In this document: piece after piece, positions 57,075-64,000 of the stretch
How positions within the stretch are numbered: the stretch's first letter is position 1
Layout of the letters: each line of letters starts with the position of its first letter
From: Streptococcus oralis
Lineage (GTDB): Bacteria > Bacillota > Bacilli > Lactobacillales > Streptococcaceae
Assembly (NCBI RefSeq): GCF_019334565.1
Contig: NZ_CP079724.1
Coordinates: 1,261,001 to 1,325,000, forward strand
Direction of reading: 5' to 3'
DNA: 64,000 nt
Notes under the pieces: model-generated
Database searches by the model: none
What the model saw: the letters and a program-made list of their open reading frames with translations, nothing else
Told to the model about the DNA's origin: nothing
Position numbers and translations under genes: made by a program

Positions 57075-57704
57075 TTATTTAGTACCGAACAAGCGGTCTC
57101 CAGCATCTCCAAGACCTGGAACGATATAACCGTGTTCGTTCAAGCGTTCATCCAAGGCTGCTGTAAAGATTTCTACATCTGGGTGAGCTTCTTGGAGAGC
57201 TTTCACTCCTTCTGGAGCAGATACTAGGCAGACAAACTTGATATTTGATGCTCCACGTTTTTTAAGCGAATCTACTGCCAAGATTGCTGAGCCACCAGTT
57301 GCCAACATTGGATCAACGACAAAGATTTGACGTTGGTCAATATCTTCAGGCAATTTCACCAAGTATTCAACTGGTTGAAGGGTTTCTTCATCACGGTACA
57401 TACCAATATGACCAACTTTGGCTGCTGGAACCAAGCTCAAGAGGCCATCTACCATCCCGATACCTGCGCGCAAGATTGGGACAATCGCCAATTTTTTCCC
57501 AGCCAATTGTTTTTGAACGGTCTTTGTGATAGGTGTTTCGATTTCCACGTCTTCAAGTGGAAGATCACGAAGTACTTCATATCCCATCAACATTGCAATC
57601 TCATCTACTAGCTCACGAAAAGCTTTTGTAGAAGTGTCTGTACGACGCAAGATTGACAATTTGTGTTGAATGAGTGGATGATTAATGACTTCAATTTTTC
57701 CCAT
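57075..57704 (-). CDS. upp: Uracil phosphoribosyltransferase
   Basis: 209 residues from the ATG at 57704 ([16 protein letters not shown]), ribosome site AAGGAACTC; the extension to 57725 is not needed. PRPP-binding loop [11 protein letters not shown] and the uracil site [13 protein letters not shown]. Salvages uracil to UMP. Lies upstream of clpP on the same strand. Confidence 0.97.
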   Translation of the reverse strand: MGKIEVINHPLIQHKLSILRRTDTSTKAFRELVDEIAMLMGYEVLRDLPLEDVEIETPITKTVQKQLAGKKLAIVPILRAGIGMVDGLLSLVPAAKVGHIGMYRDEETLQPVEYLVKLPEDIDQRQIFVVDPMLATGGSAILAVDSLKKRGASNIKFVCLVSAPEGVKALQEAHPDVEIFTAALDERLNEHGYIVPGLGDAGDRLFGTK

Positions 57705-57746
57705 TTTCTGAGTTCCTTCTTTCAATTTATTCTTCTTATTATATCA

Positions 57747-57780
57747 AAAAACGGTTTAAAAAGCTTTCTAAACCATTTAT
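57747..57780 (-). terminator. Terminator after comEB
   Basis: AATGGTTTA/TAAACCGTT imperfect stem with TTTTTTG on the minus strand. Confidence 0.75.
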
Positions 57781-57792
57781 TTTTATTAATTT

Positions 57793-58260
57793 TTAAATCA
57801 AATCTGCCTCTTGAAGAGCCGTCTGAACAGTCTCTAATGGTAAATGGGTCAACTCGGTGCCTTTTTCATGATAAAGGTACTGGGCATAGTCATCCATTCG
57901 GTACTGGTTGATATAAACCACGCGCTTGCAACCAACTTGTAGCAGTTGTTTGGTGCAGTTCAGACACGGAAAATGGGTCACATAGGCTGTAAATCCTCTT
58001 GGAACCCCTCGTTCGGCTCCTTGCAAGATGGCATTAACCTCGGCGTGAAGGGTTCGAACACAGTGACCTTCAATGACCCGGCATTCGTGGTCAATACAGT
58101 GCTCCGTTCCTGATACGGAACCATTATAGCCTGTTGAAATGACTTTATTATCCTTGACTAGAACAGCTCCCACCTTGGCACGTTTGCAGGTCGAACGATT
58201 GGCAATCAGTAAAGCCTGGGCTGCAAAGTACTCATCCCAAGCCAGTCTTTTTTCTATCAT
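57793..58260 (-). CDS. comEB: dCMP deaminase family protein (ComEB-like)
   Basis: 155 residues of the cytidine/deoxycytidylate deaminase fold. Zinc and catalytic residues in LHAEVNAIL and FPCLNCTKQL. Makes dUMP from dCMP for thymidylate synthesis. Called ComEB by homology with the Bacillus competence locus, but no com genes are next to it. Starts 18 bases after the tetR stop on the same strand; ribosome site AAGGAG. Confidence 0.92.
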   Translation of the reverse strand: MIEKRLAWDEYFAAQALLIANRSTCKRAKVGAVLVKDNKVISTGYNGSVSGTEHCIDHECRVIEGHCVRTLHAEVNAILQGAERGVPRGFTAYVTHFPCLNCTKQLLQVGCKRVVYINQYRMDDYAQYLYHEKGTELTHLPLETVQTALQEADLI

Positions 58261-58278
58261 AAGTATTCTCCTTGTCCT

Positions 58279-58836
58279 CTATTTTTTGAAAAATGGCAAG
58301 CGTAAATCAGCAATCTTTTCAGCTGGAACCTTCATGCCATCCTTGATCCATTTGAGCAGTACCGATACGATGGCAGAACTCCAAAAGGAATGAAGGTAGC
58401 TGCTAACGCCTTTTGACTTTCCGTGGTATTTTTCTAGAAATTCCTGCATGGCTTGGACAAAAATCTTTTCCAAATGATAGTCCAGAGCAAGTTGGATAAC
58501 CTTGGCTTCTTTCTTGGCTGCACGGAAAAGGTGAACCCAGACTAGATAAAGATCAGTTTTGACATCGTAGTGGCTCAACTGTTCCATAATGTTATGGACA
58601 CTGCGTTTAAAGACGCTTTCCAAAATCTCTTCTTTGGAGTCATAGTTACGATAGAAGGCGGCACGAGAGACGCCAGCCCGTTTGACCAGCTCCGAAATGC
58701 TGATCTTGGCCAAGTCTTTTTTCTCTAGAAGTTGCAAAAGAGCCGTCTCGATTGCTTCTCTGGTTAAAAAATTGGATTCTTGATTTGATTTTCTGAGATT
58801 TTCAAGAGATTTTTCAGATATTTTACGTTCAGACAT
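58279..58836 (-). CDS. TetR-family regulator
   Basis: 185 residues. N-terminal helix-turn-helix ISISELVKRAGVSRAAFYRNY (about residues 41-61, quoted in part), then an all-helical ligand domain. Divergent from degV. A palindrome CTTTGTCA/TGACAAAG in the shared region is a possible operator. Ligand unknown. Comparable pneumococcal genes sit in the same place. Confidence 0.9.
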   Translation of the reverse strand: MSERKISEKSLENLRKSNQESNFLTREAIETALLQLLEKKDLAKISISELVKRAGVSRAAFYRNYDSKEEILESVFKRSVHNIMEQLSHYDVKTDLYLVWVHLFRAAKKEAKVIQLALDYHLEKIFVQAMQEFLEKYHGKSKGVSSYLHSFWSSAIVSVLLKWIKDGMKVPAEKIADLRLPFFKK

Positions 58837-58922
58837 AACAATTTCTTTCTACTTGTGACAACAGAGAGGTGGTACTTTTGTTTCAAGGGCTTTCATGATA
58901 TAATTGTAAAAAAAGACAGAAC

Positions 58923-58947
58923 CTTTGTCAATGTATAAGTGACAAAG
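58923..58947. promoter_or_regulatory. Possible TetR operator in the degV leader
   Basis: Perfect 8-bp arms CTTTGTCA/TGACAAAG around 9 bases, 19-43 bases after an extended -10 (TGA-TATAAT, 58896-58904) and just before the degV ribosome site. A second weak site TTGT-G-ACAA lies at 58854-58862 near the tetR start. Confidence 0.5.
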
Positions 58948-58960
58948 ATGGAGAATTTCT

Positions 58961-59806
58961 ATGACTTGGAAGATTGTAGCTGACTCTGGTTGTGATTATC
59001 GTCAACTGGCAACTCCTGCTATTGATACGGAATTTGTTAGTGTTCCTTTAACCATTCAAGTAGCTGATCAGGTCTTTATCGATGATGCCAATCTCGACAT
59101 TAACCACATGATGGAAACCATGTATGCGACTTCTGAGGCTTCAAAATCAGCTTGTCCTAGCCCTGATGATTACTTGCGTGCATTTGAAGGTGCTAAGCAT
59201 ATCTTTGTCGTTACTATCACTGGTACTCTTTCAGGTAGCCATAATAGTGCACAGCTCGCTAAGAATATCTATCTGGAAGAACATCCTGACACTCAGATTC
59301 ATGTGATTGATACATTGTCTGCAGGTGGTGAGGTTGACTTGATTGTCGAGAAAATCAATAGTTTGATTGAACAAGGACTTTCTTATGAGGAAATTGTTGA
59401 AGCTATTACAGCCTACCAAGAAAAAACGAAGTTGCTTTTTGTACTCGCTAAGGTTGATAACTTGGTAAAAAATGGTCGTTTAAGCAAGCTGATCGGTACA
59501 GTTGTCGGTCTTCTCAACATCCGTATGGTTGGGGAAGCAAGTGAAACTGGAACCCTAGAACTACTCCAAAAAGCGCGTGGAGCAAAAAAATCCCTTCAAG
59601 CAGCCTATGAAGAACTAATCAAGGCTGGCTACGCTGGTGGCCGTATCGTCATGGCTCATCGCAGCAATGAAAAATTCTGTCAGCAATTGTCAGAACGCTT
59701 GCTGGAAAACTTCCCACAAGCGGATATCAAAATTATCCCAACGTCTGGTCTCTGCAGTTTTTATGCAGAAGATGGCGGTTTGTTGATGGGATATGAAATT
59801 AACTAA
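58961..59806 (+). CDS. DegV-family fatty-acid-binding protein
   Basis: 281 residues. DegV proteins (FakB) carry a fatty acid for phosphorylation by the kinase FakA, allowing host fatty acids to enter phospholipids. It begins IVADSGCDY, has the ligand Ser/Thr-Gly loop in VTITGTLSGSHNSA, and ends AEDGGLLMGYE. FakB-like function is inferred from family. Ribosome site GATGGAGAATTTCT. Confidence 0.92.
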   Translation: MTWKIVADSGCDYRQLATPAIDTEFVSVPLTIQVADQVFIDDANLDINHMMETMYATSEASKSACPSPDDYLRAFEGAKHIFVVTITGTLSGSHNSAQLAKNIYLEEHPDTQIHVIDTLSAGGEVDLIVEKINSLIEQGLSYEEIVEAITAYQEKTKLLFVLAKVDNLVKNGRLSKLIGTVVGLLNIRMVGEASETGTLELLQKARGAKKSLQAAYEELIKAGYAGGRIVMAHRSNEKFCQQLSERLLENFPQADIKIIPTSGLCSFYAEDGGLLMGYEIN

Positions 59807-61045
<1,239 letters not shown>

Positions 61046-61058
61046 GAAAGGAAGTCCT

Positions 61059-61580
61059 TTGGAACATATTATTTTACTAAGAGGCGTTACTCCTAATGGA
61101 AAAAATGCTATCCCGAAAATGTCTTATTTGGTAGATATTTTGACAGAAGCTGGTTTTCAACACGTTCGAACCTATATTCAAAGTGGGAATATCATTCTTG
61201 AGAGTGACTCAGATTTAGAAGAAATACGAGAACGCGTTCATACTTTGATAAAGGAAAAAATTGGGGCCGACTTAAAAATGGTTATCAAGAATAAGAACGA
61301 TTTTGAAAAGATTGTTCATGAGAATCCATTTAAAGAAGACTATCTTCATGATCGTGTGCATGTAATTCTTTATCAAGGACTTATCCAAAGCCTGCCACTA
61401 GAAAAATTGAAAACTGACTACGGCGAGGAAGAAATCTGTGTAGGCGATTACTGTCTCTATCTCTATCTTCCTAGAACTGCAAAACAAAAAAAGCTCAATA
61501 CCAACTATCTTGAAAAATTGTTTGGCGTGGTTCTGACCATGCGAAAGTTAAACGTCGTGGAAAAGTTACTAACAAAATAG
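61059..61580 (+). CDS. DUF1697 protein
   Basis: 173 residues with a TTG start at 61059 and ribosome site AAAGGAAG. Recognisable family pattern: an Arg-Gly-Val near the N-terminus (LLRGVTPNGKNAIPK), HVRTYIQSGNIILES, and ending LNTNYLEKLFGVVLTMRKLN. Function unknown; compact soluble fold. In a small plus-strand unit with the flavoprotein before it and a Nudix gene after it. Confidence 0.88.
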   Translation: MEHIILLRGVTPNGKNAIPKMSYLVDILTEAGFQHVRTYIQSGNIILESDSDLEEIRERVHTLIKEKIGADLKMVIKNKNDFEKIVHENPFKEDYLHDRVHVILYQGLIQSLPLEKLKTDYGEEEICVGDYCLYLYLPRTAKQKKLNTNYLEKLFGVVLTMRKLNVVEKLLTK

Positions 61581-61590
61581 GAAAAACAAT

Positions 61591-62046
61591 ATGAACAGAT
61601 GCGAAACAATCGAATTTGTCAATATGTGTATGATTCAAAACGGAGACAAGGTTCTGGTTCAAGACCGAGTTAGTCCTAACTGGCCTGGCATTACTTTTCC
61701 TGGTGGTCATGTTGAACGTGGCGAATCCTTTGTCGATGCTGTCATTCGTGAAGTGAAAGAAGAAACTGGTCTGACCATTTCCAAACCCCAACTCTGTGGT
61801 ATTAAAAACTGGTATGACGACGAGGATTATCGTTATGTCGTCCTTTTTTACAAGACAAAACACTTTACTGGTGAACTCCAGTCTTCAGACGAAGGAAAGG
61901 TATGGTGGGAGAATTTTGAAAATCTTTCTCATCTAAAACTTGCAACTAAGGATATGTCTGATATGCTTCGTGTTTTTTTGGAAGATGATCTCAGTGAATT
62001 CTTTTACTACAAAGACGGTGACGACTGGCTTTATGACTTGAAGTAA
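61591..62046 (+). CDS. Nudix hydrolase (8-oxo-dGTP diphosphatase-like)
   Basis: 151 residues. Nudix box begins GGHVERGESFVDAV and ends REVKEETG (about residues 38-60). The early residues VNMCMIQNGDKVLVQDRV and the acidic end KDGDDWLYDLK resemble the MutT-like group that removes oxidised nucleotides, but the substrate is not proven. Ribosome site is weak (AGGAAAAACAAT). Converges on the MerR gene through a shared terminator. Confidence 0.88.
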   Translation: MNRCETIEFVNMCMIQNGDKVLVQDRVSPNWPGITFPGGHVERGESFVDAVIREVKEETGLTISKPQLCGIKNWYDDEDYRYVVLFYKTKHFTGELQSSDEGKVWWENFENLSHLKLATKDMSDMLRVFLEDDLSEFFYYKDGDDWLYDLK

Positions 62047-62047
62047 A

Positions 62048-62076
62048 AAATAGGCTAGGAAATTCCTAGCCTATTT
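62048..62076. terminator. Bidirectional terminator between Nudix and merR genes
   Basis: AAATAGGCTAGGAA/TTCCTAGCCTATTT near-perfect arms with T-rich ends on both strands. Confidence 0.9.
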
Positions 62077-62815
62077 ATTCTGCATTTGTCTGAACGTAAG
62101 CAGCAATGACATCTGATGTGTACTGGGCTGTCCCAGGTCCAAATTTGTCAATGTTTTCCTTAAACTCTGGGTTGTAGACGTAGCCTTTACCGATATGACC
62201 GAATACCTCAATAGAGCAGTCAAATCCATAAGTTCGAATGGCTTGCAAGAGCTTGGCTGCTTGCTCTTGGTTTTCAGCTGCTGTTGCAGGAAGACCATCT
62301 TGAAGATTTTGAGCCAAGGCTTGAAAGACTTGGTTAAAGGCAGCCGTAGCCTCATCTTCTCTACCACTTTGGCGCTCGAGAGCTTCTCCCATGACTTCTT
62401 GTCCATATTTCTCTACCGCCTCTTGGTGGTATTTTTGATGATCTTGATAGCTAAATCCAGTGAATTTTTCCTCAATCGTCATTTTTATTTCTCCTTTTTG
62501 TTCTTGAATGGTTTTTTGCAAGGTGGAAATCAAGGTATCCAGATGTTGCCTTTCTCGAGTTAGATAGTCCAACTGCCTAGTCAAATGGGGCAATAAATCT
62601 GATGATTCTCCTTTTAACAGCTCTGCTATTTTATCTAAAGAAAAGCCTAGATATTTATAATACAGAATGACCTGAAGGCGTTCCAAATCCTCTTGACTAT
62701 AGGTTCGATAGCCGTTTTCCGACTTCAACGGAACCAAGAGTCCTATCTTATCGTAGTGGTGCAGGGTCTTGACAGAGACACCTGAAAGCTGCGCAGCTTC
62801 TTTTATATGGTACAT
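62075..62815 (-). CDS. MerR-family regulator with TipAS drug-binding domain
   Basis: 246 residues. N-terminal winged helix (YHIKEAAQLSGVSVKTLHHY, then GLLVPLKSENGYRTYSQED), a coiled-coil dimer helix (about 75-115), and a C-terminal TipAS domain (about 125-245; YQDHQKYHQEAVEKYG). TipAS binds thiopeptides or other drugs and switches on its own promoter. It is transcribed from a promoter with 19-base spacing, as usual for MerR targets. Confidence 0.92.
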   Translation of the reverse strand: MYHIKEAAQLSGVSVKTLHHYDKIGLLVPLKSENGYRTYSQEDLERLQVILYYKYLGFSLDKIAELLKGESSDLLPHLTRQLDYLTRERQHLDTLISTLQKTIQEQKGEIKMTIEEKFTGFSYQDHQKYHQEAVEKYGQEVMGEALERQSGREDEATAAFNQVFQALAQNLQDGLPATAAENQEQAAKLLQAIRTYGFDCSIEVFGHIGKGYVYNPEFKENIDKFGPGTAQYTSDVIAAYVQTNAE

Positions 62816-62835
62816 GATTTCCTCCTTACAAAGAT

Positions 62836-62866
62836 AGTATAACCCCTCCCCTTAGGTCAGAGTCAA
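62836..62866 (-). promoter_or_regulatory. MerR-type promoter with 19-base spacer
   Basis: TTGACT, 19 bases, TATACT on the minus strand, 20 bases before the merR ribosome site. The long spacer is the hallmark of promoters that MerR proteins untwist; the spacer carries imperfect dyad ACCT...AGGGGT. Confidence 0.75.
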
Positions 62867-62927
62867 GCGTTTTTGAGAAAAATTTTTAACTTTTTGAGAA
62901 AGGTGTGAAAACTTGAAAATGGTTTTC

Positions 62928-62956
62928 TTGACAGACATCAGAAAACATGATAGGAT
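62928..62956 (+). promoter_or_regulatory. Promoter of the NSS transporter
   Basis: TTGACA, 17 bases, TAGGAT, 110 bases before the start codon. Confidence 0.65.
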
Positions 62957-62979
62957 AGTCAAGTCTATCAATCAAACAG

Positions 62980-63040
62980 AAGGCTCATAAAGAGCCATTG
63001 AGAGAAGGCTATTTGACAACTCAAGTAGCCTTTTCTTATT
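62980..63040 (+). terminator. Leader hairpin and terminator before the NSS gene
   Basis: GGCTC/GAGCC hairpin at 62982-62996, then AAGGCTA/TAGCCTT with a 14-base loop and TTTTC at 63005-63035. Both lie inside the transcript leader, so they may form an attenuator. Confidence 0.55.
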
Positions 63041-63065
63041 TTAAAAACGAGATTGGAGTTTAACT

Positions 63066-64000
63066 ATGTCAGAAAAATCGCAATGGGGCTCAAAGCTTGG
63101 TTTTATTCTAGCATCTGCCGGCTCAGCCATCGGGCTTGGTGCCGTTTGGAAGTTTCCCTACATGACTGCTGCAAATGGCGGTGGAGGCTTTTTACTGGTC
63201 TTTCTCATTTCCACTATTTTAATCGGTTTCCCGCTCCTGCTGGCTGAGTTTGCCCTTGGCCGTAGTGCTGGCGTTTCCGCTATCAAAACCTTTGGAAAAC
63301 TTGGTAACAATAACAAGTACAACTTTATCGGTTGGATTGGTGCCTTTGCCCTCTTTATACTCCTATCCTTTTACAGTGTCATTGGAGGATGGATTCTAGT
63401 CTATTTGGGCATTGAGTTTGGGAAATTGTTCCAACTTGGTGGAACGGGTGATTATGCTCAGTTATTTACTTCAATCATTTCAAATCCAGCCATTGCCCTA
63501 GGAGCTCAAGCAGCCTTTATCTTGTTGAATATCTTTATTGTATCACGTGGGGTTCAAAAAGGGATTGAAAGAGCTTCGAAAGTCATGATGCCCCTGCTCT
63601 TTATCATCTTTGTCGTCATCATCGGGCGCTCGCTCAGCTTGCCAAATGCTATGGAAGGGGTTCTCTACTTCCTCAAACCAGACTTCTCAAAACTGACCAG
63701 CGCTGGTCTCCTCTATGCTCTGGGACAATCTTTCTTTGCCCTCTCACTAGGGGTTACAGCTATGCTGACCTATGCTTCCTACTTGGACAAGAAAACTAAT
63801 CTGGTCCAGTCAGGGATTTCTATCGTATCCATGAACATCTCGGTATCCATCATGGCGGGACTTGCCATTTTCCCAGCCATGTCAGCCTTCAATATCCAGT
63901 CTGAAGGGGGACCAAGCCTGCTCTTTATCGTCTTGCCTCAACTCTTTGACAAGATGCCTTTTGGAACCATTTTCTACATCCTTTTCCTCTTGCTCTTCCT
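63066..64000 (+). CDS. Sodium:neurotransmitter-symporter (NSS) family transporter, N-terminal part
   Basis: 311 residues visible of about 440; cut by the window end. Starts at the ATG 63066 with GGAG nearby. LeuT-like fold: WGSKLGFILASAGSAIGLG and AVWKFPYMTAANGGGGF (sodium and substrate sites), LAEFALGRSAG, then SFYSVIGGW and LGQSFFALSLGVTAMLTYASY (second sodium site). It co-imports an amino acid, perhaps Trp, Tyr or Leu, with sodium. Role of the leader terminator unknown. Confidence 0.92.
   Translation, partial: MSEKSQWGSKLGFILASAGSAIGLGAVWKFPYMTAANGGGGFLLVFLISTILIGFPLLLAEFALGRSAGVSAIKTFGKLGNNNKYNFIGWIGAFALFILLSFYSVIGGWILVYLGIEFGKLFQLGGTGDYAQLFTSIISNPAIALGAQAAFILLNIFIVSRGVQKGIERASKVMMPLLFIIFVVIIGRSLSLPNAMEGVLYFLKPDFSKLTSAGLLYALGQSFFALSLGVTAMLTYASYLDKKTNLVQSGISIVSMNISVSIMAGLAIFPAMSAFNIQSEGGPSLLFIVLPQLFDKMPFGTIFYILFLLLF

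Noticed and set aside
57705-57725. Longer upp start
   Set aside because: The seven extra codons cover the ribosome site; the family starts MGKIEV.
57793-58260. Competence operon at comEB
   Set aside because: No comEA or comEC nearby and no com-box seen; it is a nucleotide deaminase beside upp.
63053-63247. Short frame over the start of the NSS gene
   Set aside because: It is in another frame of a gene whose sodium-symporter motifs are clear.

Overview
The window is a low-GC Gram-positive chromosome segment of the mitis-group streptococcus type, most likely Streptococcus oralis. The gene order dinG-rodA-DJ-1 ... HAD-gyrB-ezrA-pgdA-aldo/keto reductase, and the block comEB-upp-clpP-ylbG-livJHMGF ... 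acuB-prfB-ftsE-ftsX-ptsG, are as I remember them from Streptococcus pneumoniae. The 1575-residue glucansucrase with its rgg regulator matches gtfR of S. oralis in length and in the position of its catalytic Asp516. No tRNA, rRNA, CRISPR array or complete insertion sequence was seen.

Layout. 1-1.0 kb: start of glyQ, preceded on its own strand by a T-box leader, a small Gfa-family gene and a broken copy of the glyQ start. 1.1-5.6 kb: a large YSIRK-type subtilisin without an LPxTG anchor. 5.9-12.6 kb: aldo/keto reductase, the peptidoglycan deacetylase pgdA (its start is out of frame at a run of seven A), ezrA, gyrB and a HAD protein. 13.1-18.8 kb: gtfR and rgg. 19.2-24.5 kb: DJ-1/PfpI protein, rodA, dinG and nnrD. 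24.5-28.6 kb: an AT-rich accessory island with two unrecognised membrane-protein genes, a XRE repressor with palindromic operators, origin-like hairpins and a truncated replication initiator. 28.6-36.0 kb: Cof-type hydrolase, folD, TfoX-N protein, amino-acid ABC importer, DUF1797, clpE with a CtsR site, Nudix and DUF1827. 36.1-46.7 kb: metK behind an SMK-box riboswitch, a VWA surface protein, a DEAD-box helicase, an EEP hydrolase, ptsG behind a large cre-like palindrome, ftsX, ftsE and frameshifted prfB. 46.8-51.0 kb: acuB, then an operon of an NCS1-type transporter, a 61-residue one-helix protein and a winged helix-LicC-LicA fusion. 51.3-58.8 kb: livFGMHJ, ylbG, clpP with a perfect CtsR site, upp, comEB and tetR. 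59.0-64.0 kb: degV, a BaiN-like flavoprotein, DUF1697, Nudix, a TipA-like MerR regulator, and the start of an NSS sodium symporter.

Common threads. Cell-envelope biology dominates (PgdA, EzrA, RodA, FtsEX, GtfR, VWA protein, protease, LicCA-like enzyme). Stress proteolysis is linked by CtsR sites at clpE and clpP. Four genes (pgdA, the HAD gene, dinG, baiN-like) have a -10 box only 5-7 nt before the start codon, so their transcripts are probably leaderless. The three points most worth checking are the poly-A out-of-frame start of pgdA, the NCS1/LicCA-like operon, and the 4-kb island with its two unknown membrane proteins.
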